A stretch of 64,000 nt of DNA from assembly GCA_902786815.1 (NCBI GenBank), contig CADADV010000008.1, positions 19,469 through 83,468 of the forward strand, read 5' to 3'. Positions 18,296 through 28,694 of the stretch are shown here, piece by piece; position 1 is the stretch's first letter; each line of letters begins with the position of its first letter. Made by a program: the position numbers and the translations under genes. The notes under the pieces were generated by a model that ran no database searches, was not told where the DNA came from, and saw only the letters and a program-made list of their open reading frames with translations. Origin of the DNA: an uncultured Eubacteriales bacterium. GTDB taxonomy: Bacteria > Bacillota > Clostridia > Peptostreptococcales > Anaerovoracaceae.

Positions 18296-20056
18296 ATGGT
18301 ATATAAGCGTACGCATATGTGCGGACAGCTGAGAAGCGATAATATCGGAGAAAACGTTGTACTGAACGGATGGATACAGAAGAGGCGCAATCTTGGTGGG
18401 CTCATCTTCTGTGATGTGAGAGACAAGACCGGAATCACGCAGGTTGTATTCAACGATGAGACCAGCGAGGAACTGTTTGCCCTGGCAGACACACTCCGGA
18501 GCGAGTATGTGGTCGGCGTGAAGGGCAAGGTCATTGAACGCGAATCGAAGAACCCTGATATGGAGACCGGGGACATCGAAGTCATCGCCGATGATCTGGT
18601 GGTTTACTCAAAATCTGAGACTCCGCCGATCTACATCAAGGACGATGACAACGTAGATGATAATCTGAGACTCAAATACAGATATCTGGACCTGCGCAAA
18701 AAGAAAATGCAGGACAATCTTTCCTTCCGCGCGGCGCTGACAACTCTGGCGAGAAATTATTATGCGGAACAGGGTTTCACTGAAGTTGAAACTCCGATGC
18801 TGATCAAATCCACGCCGGAAGGAGCCAGAGACTATCTGGTGCCGAGCAGGATCAATCTGGGCAGATTCTATGCGCTTCCGCAGTCTCCCCAGACCTTTAA
18901 GCAGCTCTTGATGGTAGGCGGCACAGACAGGTACTTCCAGATCGTCAAGTGTTTCCGTGACGAAGACCTCAGGGCCGACAGACAGCCGGAATTCACCCAG
19001 ATCGACCTGGAGATGTCTTTCGTGGACGTAGATGATGTCATCGAGATCCAGGAAGGGTTCCTGAAGAGAGTCATGAAAGAGATGAAGGGTATCGAAATCG
19101 AAACTCCGTTCCCGCGCATGACCTGGGAAGAAGCGATGAACCGCTACGGAAGCGATAAGCCGGATACCAGGTTCGGATTCGAACTCTGCGACTTGACCGG
19201 TCTGGTGAAAGACTGCTCCTTCAAGGTCTTTACAGACGCCGTTTCTGCAGGCGGCAGCGTCCGCGGCATCTGTATCACAGGCGGCGCGGATCAGTATACA
19301 CGAAAGAAGATCGATAAGCTGACAGATGCAGTAAAGAGCTACGGCGCCAAAGGTATGGTCTGGATGAAGAAGACACAGGATGGAGTGTCATCCTCTGTCA
19401 ATAAGTTCTTCTCACCGGAGCAGCTCTCCGAACTGGCTGACGCTATGGACGCAAAAGCAGGAGACCTCATGCTGATCATTTCCGATACGAACAAGGTCGT
19501 ATTCGACAGCCTGGGATTCCTGAGAAGACATATCGCAGGAGAAATGGGACTTCTGGATGATAACCAGTTCAATTTCCTGTGGGTCGTCGACTTCCCGCTC
19601 TTTGAGTATGACGAAAAGGAAGACAGATGGTCTGCGATGCATCATCCGTTTACATCTCCGAAGGAGGAGCATGCGCAGCTTCTGAAGACGGATCCTCATA
19701 AATGCCTTGCCAACGCTTACGATATCGTGCTCAACGGCGTCGAACTGGGCGGCGGAAGCATCAGGATCCATGATCAGGAGATGCAGGAGGATATGTTCAA
19801 AGCGCTGAATATGACGCAGGAAGATATCGATGAGAAATTCGGATTCCTGGTTGAAGCATTCAAGTACGGTGCTCCGCCTCACGGCGGACTGGCATACGGA
19901 CTGGACAGACTAGTCATGCTCCTGACAGGAGAGAAGTCCATCCGTGAAGTCATTGCGTTCCCGAAGAACCAGAACGCCCAGTGCATGGTCAGTGAAGCAC
20001 CTGGACTGGTGGACGAGACCCAGCTCGAGGAACTTGGTATCGAGCTTAGAAAATGA
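18296..20056 (+). CDS. aspS: Aspartyl-tRNA synthetase
   Basis: The 586-residue class IIb enzyme has an N-terminal OB-fold anticodon domain (about 1-100), catalytic motif 2 [18 protein letters not shown], a bacterial GAD insertion (about 290-420) and motif 3 [12 protein letters not shown] near the end. Length and the GAD domain fit the bacterial type. Whether it is Asp-specific or also charges tRNA-Asn cannot be judged here. AAAGGAGAG precedes the ATG. The stop overlaps nadD by 4 nt (ATGA). Confidence 0.96.
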   Translation: MVYKRTHMCGQLRSDNIGENVVLNGWIQKRRNLGGLIFCDVRDKTGITQVVFNDETSEELFALADTLRSEYVVGVKGKVIERESKNPDMETGDIEVIADDLVVYSKSETPPIYIKDDDNVDDNLRLKYRYLDLRKKKMQDNLSFRAALTTLARNYYAEQGFTEVETPMLIKSTPEGARDYLVPSRINLGRFYALPQSPQTFKQLLMVGGTDRYFQIVKCFRDEDLRADRQPEFTQIDLEMSFVDVDDVIEIQEGFLKRVMKEMKGIEIETPFPRMTWEEAMNRYGSDKPDTRFGFELCDLTGLVKDCSFKVFTDAVSAGGSVRGICITGGADQYTRKKIDKLTDAVKSYGAKGMVWMKKTQDGVSSSVNKFFSPEQLSELADAMDAKAGDLMLIISDTNKVVFDSLGFLRRHIAGEMGLLDDNQFNFLWVVDFPLFEYDEKEDRWSAMHHPFTSPKEEHAQLLKTDPHKCLANAYDIVLNGVELGGGSIRIHDQEMQEDMFKALNMTQEDIDEKFGFLVEAFKYGAPPHGGLAYGLDRLVMLLTGEKSIREVIAFPKNQNAQCMVSEAPGLVDETQLEELGIELRK

Positions 20057-20661
20057 AGAAGATAGGAATCCTTGGAGGAACATTCGACCCGGTGCACTAC
20101 GGGCATATAGCACTGGCTGAAGATGCGGTAAGAGAGGCAGGACTGCATGAAGTTGTCATGATTCCTGCCCGTATCCAGCCCTTCAAGCAGGACCGCAAGT
20201 ACGCTTCCGGCGAAGACCGGTTCAATATGCTTGCGCTGGCTGCCGGCAAGGATGATCATATTACTGTGTCGAAATACGAACTGGAGCAGGAGAGCGTTTC
20301 CTATACGTACCTGACGCTCCGGCACATGCAGGAATTCTACGGCAGTGATACCAGACTGTATTTCATTACAGGAACGGACAGTTTCCTTAAAATCGACACT
20401 TGGATGAACGCTGAGGAACTTCTGACAAACTACGCCTTTATTATCGGTACACGTCCCGGCTACAGGCAGGATGAGTACCGGCAGGCATTGGAGAGGATCA
20501 CAAAGACATACGGTACTGAAGTGATCAGCATGCATAAAACTGAACTCGACATCTCCGCTACGGAAATCAGAGAAAAAATCGCTGCCGGCGCACCGGTGGA
20601 TGATCTGATGCCGCCGGAGGTGCTGCGATATATTACGGAACATGGATTATACAGAGTGTGA
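20053..20661 (+). CDS. nadD: Nicotinate-nucleotide adenylyltransferase
   Basis: The 202-residue enzyme adenylates nicotinate mononucleotide in NAD synthesis. The nucleotidyltransferase loop [11 protein letters not shown] (residues 8-18) has the HxGH catalytic pair H15 and H18, and the C-terminal ISATEIR motif is present as SATEIREKI. It is coupled to aspS by a 4-nt overlap and overlaps yqeK by 20 nt. nadD-yqeK-rsfS is a conserved Firmicutes trio; here it follows aspS rather than obgE. Confidence 0.95.
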   Translation: MKKIGILGGTFDPVHYGHIALAEDAVREAGLHEVVMIPARIQPFKQDRKYASGEDRFNMLALAAGKDDHITVSKYELEQESVSYTYLTLRHMQEFYGSDTRLYFITGTDSFLKIDTWMNAEELLTNYAFIIGTRPGYRQDEYRQALERITKTYGTEVISMHKTELDISATEIREKIAAGAPVDDLMPPEVLRYITEHGLYRV

Positions 20662-21187
20662 AAGACTGAAAAAAGAAATCATACCGTATCTGCGGGAGCA
20701 TCTGAAGGAATCCAGATACGTGCACACAATGAACGTCACGCATCTGGCAAAAGAGATGGCAGCCCGTTACGGTGCGGATGTGTATAAGGCTGAGATCGCC
20801 GCGCTCCTGCATGATATGGCGAAATATGAGAAACGGCCCGGCGTCAATATGGATTTTGCCCACAGCAAGATCGGCGCCGAGATGTCGAGAGAGATCTTCG
20901 GCATCGAGGATGAGGATATTCTTAATGCCATTGCCAACCATACGACCGGCCGCGCAGGAATGTCCACACTTGAAAAGATCATATTTCTTGCAGATGCGAT
21001 CGAACCGGGCAGGGACTACCCCTGCGTCGATGAGATCAGAGCGGCTGCGGAAACAGATCTGGACAGGGCGTGCATATTGTCCATGGCGAGGACGATCCAA
21101 CATGTACTGGAACAAAAGGGATGGTATCTGCATCCCGACACTGTAGAAGCAAAAAAATATTTGGAAGAACACTTGGAGGAAAATTGA
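20642..21187 (+). CDS. yqeK: YqeK-type HD phosphohydrolase (Ap4A hydrolase family)
   Basis: The 181-residue HD-superfamily protein has LLHDMAKYEK (metal-binding HD), a His in RYVHTMNV, and NHTTGRAGMS typical of YqeK. Characterised members cleave diadenosine tetraphosphate symmetrically to two ADP, lowering an alarmone. The start lies inside the nadD end, which implies translational coupling, and the stop shares a base with the rsfS start (TGATG). Confidence 0.9.
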   Translation: MDYTECERLKKEIIPYLREHLKESRYVHTMNVTHLAKEMAARYGADVYKAEIAALLHDMAKYEKRPGVNMDFAHSKIGAEMSREIFGIEDEDILNAIANHTTGRAGMSTLEKIIFLADAIEPGRDYPCVDEIRAAAETDLDRACILSMARTIQHVLEQKGWYLHPDTVEAKKYLEEHLEEN

Positions 21188-21543
21188 TGGAACCAAAAGA
21201 AATGGAACCAAAAGAACTGGCAGAACTGATTGCTAAAACACTGGATGACAAAAAGGGCATTGATGTTGCGCTGATCAACATTGCTGAGAGAAGCTCCTTC
21301 GCCGACTACTTCGTACTGGTCAGCGCAGGAAACGAGAGACATGCGCAGGCCCTGAGGGAAGCCGTGGAGGACGTACTGGAGCCTTTGGGGATCTTCCCGA
21401 AGAACGTAGAAGGAAAAAACAAGCCAACCTGGATCTTGATGGACTACAGAGACGTCATTGTGAATGTCATGACACAGGACGCGAGAGAGAAATACAGTCT
21501 GGAAAAAATCTGGGGAGACTGTGAAATAATACTTTGCAATTAG
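21187..21543 (+). CDS. rsfS: Ribosome silencing factor RsfS
   Basis: The 118-residue protein binds uL14 on the large subunit and blocks subunit joining during starvation. Core signatures are [23 protein letters not shown] and [21 protein letters not shown]. The frame is open further upstream, but the ATG at 21187 directly follows TTGGAGGAAAAT and gives the normal N-terminus (with an unusual [10 protein letters not shown] doublet). It overlaps the yqeK stop by one base. Confidence 0.94.
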   Translation: MEPKEMEPKELAELIAKTLDDKKGIDVALINIAERSSFADYFVLVSAGNERHAQALREAVEDVLEPLGIFPKNVEGKNKPTWILMDYRDVIVNVMTQDAREKYSLEKIWGDCEIILCN

Positions 21544-21562
21544 CCGTAAGTTGGAGGAAAAA

Positions 21563-24061
21563 ATGAAAGACAAATATAACTTCAGTGAAATCGAAAGCAA
21601 ATGGCAGAAGGTCTGGGAGGATACAAAGGCCTTCAAAGTAACAGAAGATCCCGATAAGGAGAAGTACTACGTTCTCGAGATGTTCCCTTATCCGTCCGGA
21701 AAGCTTCACATGGGACATGTCCGGAACTATTCCATCGGTGATGTTATCGCTCGTTTCAGAACGATGAACGGGTATAACGTACTGCACCCGATGGGCTACG
21801 ACGCTTTCGGTCTTCCTGCAGAAAACGCTGCGATCCAGCATAACGTTGAACCGGCTGAGTGGACATGGGGCAACATTGCCGAGATGAACCGTCAGCTGCG
21901 CCAGCTGGGACTTTCCTATGACTGGGACAGAGAGGTCGCGACTGCTCATCCGTCCTATTACAAATGGATGCAGTGGATCTTCATTCAGTTCTACAAGGCA
22001 GGGCTTGCATATAAGAAAGAAAGCCAGGTCAACTGGTGTCCGAGCTGTCAGACTGTACTGGCCAATGAACAGGTCGTAGACGGCTGCTGCGAAAGATGCG
22101 GCGCCTCTGTCGGCAAGAAGAACCTGTCACAGTGGTATTTCAAGATCACCGATTACGCTGAGCGGCTTTTGGACAATCTGGACAAGCTTGAGGGATGGCC
22201 CAACAAGGTCAAGATCATGCAGAGAAACTGGATCGGCAAATCGCACGGCGCCGAGGCCCAGTTCAAGATCCAGGACTATGACGAAACACTGACTGTATTC
22301 ACCACGCGTATCGATACCATCTACGGAACGACCTTCATGGTACTGGCTCCGGAATATCCATCTGTACCGGATATGGTAAAAGGTACTGAATATGAAGCTG
22401 ATGTTATGGCGTACATTGACAGATGTGCCCACATGAGCGAAATCGACAGAACTTCAACGACAAATGAGAAGACCGGTGTGTTCATCGGCAAGTACGCGAT
22501 CAATCCGTTCACCGGCAAGACCATGCCGATTTTCATTGCGGATTACGTACTGATGGGTTACGGAACCGGCGCCGTCATGGGCGTACCTGCCCACGACCAG
22601 CGTGACTTTGACTTTGCTAAGAAATTCGGTCTGGAGATCATCCCGGTTATCGATCCGCATGATCCTGATATCGATCTGAACGATCTGAAAGAAGCCTGTG
22701 CTGCTGAAGGTACAGTCATCAACTCCGGCGAGTTCAACGGCATGGACAACAAAGACGCGATCCAGAAGATCGCTGAAGTGGCCGACGAAAGAGGTATTGG
22801 ACGCAAAACCATCAATTACAGACTGCGTGACTGGCTCATTTCCCGTCAGAGGTACTGGGGCACGCCGATCCCGATGATTTACTGCGAACACTGCGGATGG
22901 GTCCCCGAAAAAGAAGAGAACCTTCCGGTGCTCCTGCCGACAGACGTTGAATTCACAGGCAAAGGCGAGTCACCGATCGTCACAAGCAAATCCTTCGTAG
23001 ACACCGTATGCCCGGTCTGCGGAAAACCTGCGAAGAGAGAAGTGGATACCATGGATACCTTCCTGGATTCCTCCTGGTATGAACTCAGATACTGTGATGC
23101 CAGAAACGATGAAGAAGTCTTCAGCAAAGACAAAGTGGATTACTGGATGAACGTTGACCAGTACATCGGAGGCGTAGAGCACGCTATCATGCACCTGATG
23201 TATGCGAGATTCTTCCAGATGGCCCTGTATGATCTCGGTCTGGTCAAAGATGAGGAACCGTTCCGCAATCTGCTGACACAGGGGATGGTCACCAAGGGAT
23301 ATACCGATAAGGACGGAAATTATCTGACTGCCAAGATGAGCAAATCTCTCGGCAATGTCGTCAGCCCTGCAGAGATCATTGACAAGTACGGAGCTGACAC
23401 TGCCAGACTGTTCATCCTGTTCGCGGCACCGCCGGAAAGAGAACTGGAGTGGTCTGACCGCGGCGTGGAAGGCTGCTTCCGCTTCCTCAACAGAATCTGG
23501 AGACTGGCCTATGAGTTCACGGAAAAGTGTGAGAACATCCCGGGTTCATACGAGATCAGAAACGAAGCGGACAAGAAACTTGCTTATACGCTTCACTATA
23601 CGATCAAAAAGGTAACGGAAGATATCCGTGACAGATTCAATTTCAACACAGCTATCAGCGCTGTTATGGAACTCGTAAACGAACTGTACAAATACAAAGA
23701 GGGCGATATCAACGACGCACTCTACAGCACCGTGATCAAGACGATGATCGTTCTTTTGGCGCCGTTTGTTCCGCATATCACAGAAGAACTGTGGCAGGAA
23801 CTCGGTTATGAAGGCACTGTATATGAACAAAGCTGGCCATCCTATGATGAAGAGGCGCTGAAGAAAGACGAAATCGAGATCGTCGTGCAGATCAACGGCA
23901 AAAACAAAGAAAAGATCAACATTCCGGGCGATGCAACAAGGGAAGACATGCTTCAGATCGCCGACGAGAATGAAAAAATAAAGGGGCTTACGGAGGGTAA
24001 GAATGTCGTCAAGGTAATCGCAGTACCGGGCAGACTTATCAACATTGTAGTAAAAGGCTAA
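21563..24061 (+). CDS. leuS: Leucyl-tRNA synthetase
   Basis: The 832-residue class I enzyme charges tRNA-Leu. HIGH-type HMGH lies at residues 49-52, KMSKS near 590, and a zinc-like CPSCQTV...CCERCG at about 158-180; the CP1 editing insertion follows. ATG 21563 is preferred to an upstream in-frame TTG because TTGGAGG (21551-21557) is then a properly spaced ribosome site. It sits in the same operon as rsfS. No T-box leader is present; regulation must be from upstream. Confidence 0.96.
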   Translation: MKDKYNFSEIESKWQKVWEDTKAFKVTEDPDKEKYYVLEMFPYPSGKLHMGHVRNYSIGDVIARFRTMNGYNVLHPMGYDAFGLPAENAAIQHNVEPAEWTWGNIAEMNRQLRQLGLSYDWDREVATAHPSYYKWMQWIFIQFYKAGLAYKKESQVNWCPSCQTVLANEQVVDGCCERCGASVGKKNLSQWYFKITDYAERLLDNLDKLEGWPNKVKIMQRNWIGKSHGAEAQFKIQDYDETLTVFTTRIDTIYGTTFMVLAPEYPSVPDMVKGTEYEADVMAYIDRCAHMSEIDRTSTTNEKTGVFIGKYAINPFTGKTMPIFIADYVLMGYGTGAVMGVPAHDQRDFDFAKKFGLEIIPVIDPHDPDIDLNDLKEACAAEGTVINSGEFNGMDNKDAIQKIAEVADERGIGRKTINYRLRDWLISRQRYWGTPIPMIYCEHCGWVPEKEENLPVLLPTDVEFTGKGESPIVTSKSFVDTVCPVCGKPAKREVDTMDTFLDSSWYELRYCDARNDEEVFSKDKVDYWMNVDQYIGGVEHAIMHLMYARFFQMALYDLGLVKDEEPFRNLLTQGMVTKGYTDKDGNYLTAKMSKSLGNVVSPAEIIDKYGADTARLFILFAAPPERELEWSDRGVEGCFRFLNRIWRLAYEFTEKCENIPGSYEIRNEADKKLAYTLHYTIKKVTEDIRDRFNFNTAISAVMELVNELYKYKEGDINDALYSTVIKTMIVLLAPFVPHITEELWQELGYEGTVYEQSWPSYDEEALKKDEIEIVVQINGKNKEKINIPGDATREDMLQIADENEKIKGLTEGKNVVKVIAVPGRLINIVVKG

Positions 24062-24089
24062 AACAACTACGAGTCCCGGAAAGGATTCT

Positions 24090-25868
24090 ATGGGAGAAAA
24101 GAAAAAAGCAACGAAGGAAAACACAAAAAACAATAAAGATACACGAAAGTCAAAATCCACTCCGAAAAAGGAGCAGAAAAAAGCAAAAACAGCAGCAAAG
24201 AAAGCTGCGCCGAAGGTCAGAATCATTCCCCTGGGAGGACTGGGGGAAATCGGCAAGAATATGACGGCCATCGAGTATGAGGATGAGATCCTGCTCGTGG
24301 ACTGCGGTCTCTCTTTCCCTGATGACGACATGTTCGGTATCGATAAGGTCATTCCGGATTTTGATTATCTGATCAATACACAGAAGAAAATCAGCGGATT
24401 GATCATCACCCACGGGCATGAGGATCACATCGGCGCGGTCCCGTATCTCCTGAAAGAGATCAAGATGCCGATCTACGGCCTGCGTTTCCCGCTCGGACTG
24501 ATCGAGAGCAAACTCAAGGAACACGGGCTCCGAGGTGATTTCCGCTATATCGAAGCAGGCAAAGAATTCCGCGTCGGCAAACACTTCAATGTCGAACCGC
24601 TCAGGATCACGCATTCTATCGCGGATTCAGTCTGCTACAGCATCAAGACACCGGCCGGAAGAATCTTTCACACCGGGGATTTCAAGATCGATTATACGCC
24701 GGTCGACGGAAATCCGATCGATTTCTCACGGCTGGCCCAGATCGGGCAGGAGGGAGTCCTGCTGATGATGGCTGACAGCACCAATGTTGTCAGACCGGGG
24801 TACACACAGTCCGAAAGGGTCGTCGGAGAAACACTGGAGGGGATTTTCCTGGGGACGAACAAGCGCATCCTCATAGCGACTTTTTCCTCCAACGTGCACA
24901 GAATACAGAAAATCATAGACATCGCCATGAAATGCCGCCGAAAGGTTGCGATTTCAGGCAGAAGCATGGTCAATGTCGTGGAACTTGCCAGGGAGCTTGG
25001 GTACATCAAGATCCCGGACAGCAAACTCATCGACCTGAACAAGGCGGGAAACATACCTGACCGAGAACTTGTGATCATCACGACCGGCAGTCAGGGAGAA
25101 CCCATGTCGGCACTTGCCAGAATGGCGTCGAACGAGCACAAAAACATCAACATCCGTTCAAACGATATGGTCATCCTGTCATCGACTCCGGTACCGGGCA
25201 ATGAGCTGACCGTAGCCAATGTCGTAAACAAATTGGTGGAGAAGGGCGCTGAAGTCATCTACTCGGATATAGCCGAGACACATGTATCAGGCCATGCATG
25301 TCAGGAGGAACTGAAACTCATGCATTCCCTGATCCGGCCGAAGTACTTCATGCCGGTGCATGGAGAGGCAAGGCACCTTCGCACACACGCACAGCTCGCG
25401 CAGGATCTCGGCATGCCGAAGGAAAACATCTTCATTCTGGACAATGGAGACTGTCTGCAGATCAACAGCAAGTCGGCCGTCAAGATCGAAGACGCGGCCC
25501 AGTCGGACGGGATCTTCGTAGACGGGCTTGGCGTAGGAGATGTCGGAAACATCGTGCTCAGAGACAGAAGACTCCTTTCAGAGTCCGGTCTGATCATCGT
25601 TGTTGCTTCGATCGACCGGGAAGAAGGTATGATCGTATCAGGCCCGGACATCATTTCCAGAGGCTTTGTCTACGTACGTGAACATGAGGATCTGATAGAC
25701 GCTGCCTGCGAACAGGCGGAGTCGATCATTATAGATTGCCTGTCTAGCAATATGAGAGACTGGAACGGCATCAAGACGGCCGTCCGGGAAGGTATGCGGA
25801 AATACATTTACAGCAAGACAGGCAGAAGTCCGGTAATACTGCCGATATTTATGGAGGTTTCAATATGA
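24090..25868 (+). CDS. rnj: Ribonuclease J with Lys-rich N-terminal extension
   Basis: The 592-residue beta-CASP metallo-beta-lactamase nuclease matures and degrades RNA, by 5'-3' exonuclease and endonuclease action. The zinc motif HGHEDH is at residues 108-113, followed by DSTN and the beta-CASP and C-terminal domains. The core begins with KVRIIPLGGLGEIGKN near residue 43; the preceding 40 residues are mostly Lys, Thr, Ala and Asn, a possible RNA-binding or disordered tether absent from standard RNase J1. The next gene overlaps by 4 nt and encodes a YlbF-family RNase partner-like protein. Confidence 0.94.
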   Translation: MGEKKKATKENTKNNKDTRKSKSTPKKEQKKAKTAAKKAAPKVRIIPLGGLGEIGKNMTAIEYEDEILLVDCGLSFPDDDMFGIDKVIPDFDYLINTQKKISGLIITHGHEDHIGAVPYLLKEIKMPIYGLRFPLGLIESKLKEHGLRGDFRYIEAGKEFRVGKHFNVEPLRITHSIADSVCYSIKTPAGRIFHTGDFKIDYTPVDGNPIDFSRLAQIGQEGVLLMMADSTNVVRPGYTQSERVVGETLEGIFLGTNKRILIATFSSNVHRIQKIIDIAMKCRRKVAISGRSMVNVVELARELGYIKIPDSKLIDLNKAGNIPDRELVIITTGSQGEPMSALARMASNEHKNINIRSNDMVILSSTPVPGNELTVANVVNKLVEKGAEVIYSDIAETHVSGHACQEELKLMHSLIRPKYFMPVHGEARHLRTHAQLAQDLGMPKENIFILDNGDCLQINSKSAVKIEDAAQSDGIFVDGLGVGDVGNIVLRDRRLLSESGLIIVVASIDREEGMIVSGPDIISRGFVYVREHEDLIDAACEQAESIIIDCLSSNMRDWNGIKTAVREGMRKYIYSKTGRSPVILPIFMEVSI

Positions 25869-26227
25869 ATGTATATGACCAGGCCCATCAGTTGGCAACA
25901 GCAATCAAAGAATCAGAAGAATGCAAACAGTACAACGCGGTAAGAAAAAAACTGGAGCAGAATCCCGATCTGGACAGCGCAGTCAAGGATTTCATGAAGC
26001 AGCAGTTTGAATTCCAGGCTGATCAGCTTATGGGGAAGGAGATGGATCAGGAGAAATTCATGAATCTCCAGCAGCTGAGCGCTGTGCTCATGCAGGATCC
26101 GCTGACAAGCGAATACTTCCAGTGCCAGATGAGATTCAGCACCATGATGTCCGATGTCTACAAAATCGTTGGCGACGCTGCCGACTTCGGCATGGGCCCC
26201 ATGGGTGACTTCGGCAATATGATGTAA
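25865..26227 (+). CDS. YlbF/YmcA family protein
   Basis: The 120-residue, mostly helical protein matches the Com_YlbF family (N-terminal VYDQAHQLATAIKESEECKQY, then LEQNPDL). In Bacillus subtilis YlbF and YmcA with YaaT modulate RNase Y and affect biofilm, competence and sporulation. Its ATGA overlap with the RNase J gene suggests coordinated production with an RNase, an inference. The C-terminus is Met/Gly-rich (MGPMGDFGNMM). Functional assignment is by family only. Confidence 0.82.
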   Translation: MNVYDQAHQLATAIKESEECKQYNAVRKKLEQNPDLDSAVKDFMKQQFEFQADQLMGKEMDQEKFMNLQQLSAVLMQDPLTSEYFQCQMRFSTMMSDVYKIVGDAADFGMGPMGDFGNMM

Positions 26228-26258
26228 CGCGGCGGCCATCCACCGGATATGCCGGGTA

Positions 26259-26287
26259 TTGGCAATGTCCTCTGCATTTGGTATAAT
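26259..26287 (+). promoter_or_regulatory. Promoter for efp
   Basis: TTGGCA (26259-26264), 17 nt, and a perfect TATAAT (26282-26287) precede efp by about 60 nt. The position after the ylbF stop suggests a fresh transcription unit. Confidence 0.75.
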
Positions 26288-26348
26288 CAGTTAAAGCAGA
26301 ACAATACGTATAGCAGCTATCAAAGAGTATAAGAAAGGCGAGAAACTA

Positions 26349-26909
26349 ATGATTTATGCAGGTGATTTCAGAAAAGGTATTACATTTGAGATCGACGGCG
26401 ATCCACATGTCGTTCTTGATTTCCAGCACGTTAAGCCAGGCAAGGGAGCCGCTTTCGTAAGGACCAAGCACAAGAATATCCTGACAGGCGCCATCAAAGA
26501 AGAGTCCTTCAACCCGGACGCTAAGTTCCCGAAGGCTCATATCGAAACAAAGACCATGCAGTACCTTTATTCCGATGGGGAACTGTATTACTTCATGGAT
26601 CCTGACACCTATGACCAGATCCCTCTTTCTGAGGACCAGGTCGAGGAAGCGATGAAGTATCTGAGAGAGAATGATGAAGCGACCATCAAGTTCTACAAGG
26701 GCAATGCTTTTCTCGTAGAAGCTCCGAACTTCGTCGATCTACTTGTTACTGAAACAGAACCGGGTGTCAAAGGTGATACTGCGACAAACGTCACCAAGGA
26801 CGCGACCGTAGAAACAGGCGCAGTGATCAAAGTGCCGATCTTTATCGAAGAAGGTGAAAGAATCCAGATCGATACAAGAACAGGAGAATATTTAGGGAGA
26901 TCTAAATAA
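26349..26909 (+). CDS. efp: Elongation factor P
   Basis: The 186-residue factor rescues ribosomes stalled at polyproline. The loop carrying the modified residue is [12 protein letters not shown], with Lys at position 32 as in the Bacillus type. The three-domain length is standard, ending in [23 protein letters not shown] precedes the ATG. The stop TAA overlaps the mltG ATG by one base (TAATG). Confidence 0.96.
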   Translation: MIYAGDFRKGITFEIDGDPHVVLDFQHVKPGKGAAFVRTKHKNILTGAIKEESFNPDAKFPKAHIETKTMQYLYSDGELYYFMDPDTYDQIPLSEDQVEEAMKYLRENDEATIKFYKGNAFLVEAPNFVDLLVTETEPGVKGDTATNVTKDATVETGAVIKVPIFIEEGERIQIDTRTGEYLGRSK

Positions 26910-27973
26910 TGTCAAAAGTAAAAATCCTGATCCTCATACTGCTGATCATTGTATTGGGAATCGCAGCAGCGGTTTTCGCTTACTTCAATGGTCTCAAAGC
27001 AGTTGATCCGAAGGATAAAAATGAAATCACAGTCACTGTGATTGACGGCAGCGGCGCGAATTCCATCATTGAGCAGCTTGATGAAGCCGGTCTGATCAAG
27101 GATCCGCTGTTCGCCAAGATCAACGCCAGACTCACAGGCTATGATACACTTCAGGCAAACACATATGTCCTGAACAGGTCCATGAGTTTTCCGGAGATCA
27201 TGAACGTCATCAATACAGGAGATTTCAATTATATCTCGAAGACTTCATTCCGGATCGCAGAAGGCGCCAGACTGACCCAGTGTGCAGAAGCCCTCGCTGA
27301 TGTTTCCCAGTATTCCAGCAAGGAGATCATGGCCAAATGGGACAGCAAGGACTATGTCAATGAACTGATCGATAAGTACTGGTTCCTGACAAAGGACGTG
27401 CTGGGCGAGGACGTCATGCATCCTCTCGAAGGATACTTGTTCCCTGACACTTATTTCATCACGGATGAGGATCCGTCTCTGGAGAGCATTACGGAACTGG
27501 CACTGGATGAGATGGATGAAGCCCTGACGGAACGGAAGGCCGAAATCGAGAAATCAGATCTGTCGATCCACAAACTCCTGACGTTGGCTTCCATTGTCAC
27601 GAAGGAAGGGTGCGCTACAGAGGAAGATGCCTCGCATATTGCAGGCGTCTTCATGAACCGGCTGAAGAGTGACATGTCACTCGGCAGCGATGTTACAGTC
27701 TGCTACATCTTCGACGAAGACAGAGTGGATCTCAAACAGTCGCAGCTGGATTCGGATTCTCCGTATAATGCCAGGAAAGTTTCCGGCTGGATTCCGGGAC
27801 CAATATGCGCGGTACCGGACATTGCACTTGACGGTGTGCTCAATTACATGGATACAGATGACCTGTTCTTCTATGCAGGTCCTGACGGAACCATATATTA
27901 TGCCAAGACCAACGAAGAGCATTCAAAGAATGTGAACGCCCATCCTTGGACGGAGGAGGATCTGGAACAATAG
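26909..27973 (+). CDS. mltG: Endolytic murein transglycosylase MltG
   Basis: The 354-residue YceG-family protein cleaves nascent glycan strands at the outer membrane face. A single TM helix at about 5-27 is followed by a LysM-like region and the YceG catalytic domain with ASIVTKEG (catalytic Glu) near residue 235, MNRLKSDMSLGSDVT and SPYNARKVSGWIPGPIC. Length is typical. It starts on the efp stop codon. Confidence 0.93.
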   Translation: MSKVKILILILLIIVLGIAAAVFAYFNGLKAVDPKDKNEITVTVIDGSGANSIIEQLDEAGLIKDPLFAKINARLTGYDTLQANTYVLNRSMSFPEIMNVINTGDFNYISKTSFRIAEGARLTQCAEALADVSQYSSKEIMAKWDSKDYVNELIDKYWFLTKDVLGEDVMHPLEGYLFPDTYFITDEDPSLESITELALDEMDEALTERKAEIEKSDLSIHKLLTLASIVTKEGCATEEDASHIAGVFMNRLKSDMSLGSDVTVCYIFDEDRVDLKQSQLDSDSPYNARKVSGWIPGPICAVPDIALDGVLNYMDTDDLFFYAGPDGTIYYAKTNEEHSKNVNAHPWTEEDLEQ

Positions 27974-27998
27974 GGCCGGACCTTCAGATCCAGCAACT

Positions 27999-28661
27999 AT
28001 GAACATTACGAATGAAATCATTTCAGCGTACATTGACAACCTTTACGTTAACGAGAACACAGACCTTGCGGAGCTGAGGAAATTTGCGGAAACGCACAAT
28101 ATTCCTGTGATCCGTAGAGATACGGAAAAGCTCCTCAAGGTGATTATGAAACTGAAACAGCCCGCTCGCGTACTGGAAATCGGTACTGCAGTGGGCTATT
28201 CTTCGTGTGTGTTCGCTGACTGCTGCGGATGCAGCGTGCTCAGCATTGAACTGGATGAGGAATCTGCCAAAGCAGCGCGGTCGAACATTGAAAACCTCGG
28301 GTTTTCCGGCCAGATCAAGGTGGTTTGCGGTGAAGCCGCAGCGGTGCTCAGAGGCCTTGATCCTGCGGCACCTTATGACTTGCTGTTTATCGACGCTGCC
28401 AAAAGCCATTACAGGGAATTCTGGGATCTGGCAATGCCGTACATGAGCAGGGATAGCATTGTGATCTGCGACAATGTTCTGCTGAAAGGAATGACAGCTT
28501 CCGATGAGTGCGTCACCAGACGCCGGGACTGGACTTCTACCAGGAGAATGCGGGAGTTTATTGAATATATCAGCAGTCTTGACTATGCGGATACGACGAT
28601 CGTGCCCATAGGCGACGGACTGTCGATCAGCATCATTGAAAAAAACGGGTCGATAACCTGA
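27999..28661 (+). CDS. trmR: SAM-dependent O-methyltransferase, TrmR (YrrM) family
   Basis: The 220-residue class I methyltransferase has the SAM loop VLEIGTAVGYSS (about residue 59), a LSIELDEE acidic loop and LLFIDAAKSHY. The family includes Bacillus TrmR, which methylates 5-hydroxyuridine at tRNA position 34. The next gene is a TrhP-type U32 protein that makes 5-hydroxyuridine, and mltG precedes it as in Bacillus (yrrL-yrrM-yrrN/O), which favours TrmR over a catechol methyltransferase. The ribosome site is weak. Confidence 0.82.
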   Translation: MNITNEIISAYIDNLYVNENTDLAELRKFAETHNIPVIRRDTEKLLKVIMKLKQPARVLEIGTAVGYSSCVFADCCGCSVLSIELDEESAKAARSNIENLGFSGQIKVVCGEAAAVLRGLDPAAPYDLLFIDAAKSHYREFWDLAMPYMSRDSIVICDNVLLKGMTASDECVTRRRDWTSTRRMREFIEYISSLDYADTTIVPIGDGLSISIIEKNGSIT

Positions 28662-28694
28662 GAAACAACAATAACCATAAACGAAAACAACCAT

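Noticed and set aside
17374-18585. 403-codon minus-strand frame opposite hisS and aspS
   Set aside because: Crosses two real genes on the other strand and has no recognisable protein features.
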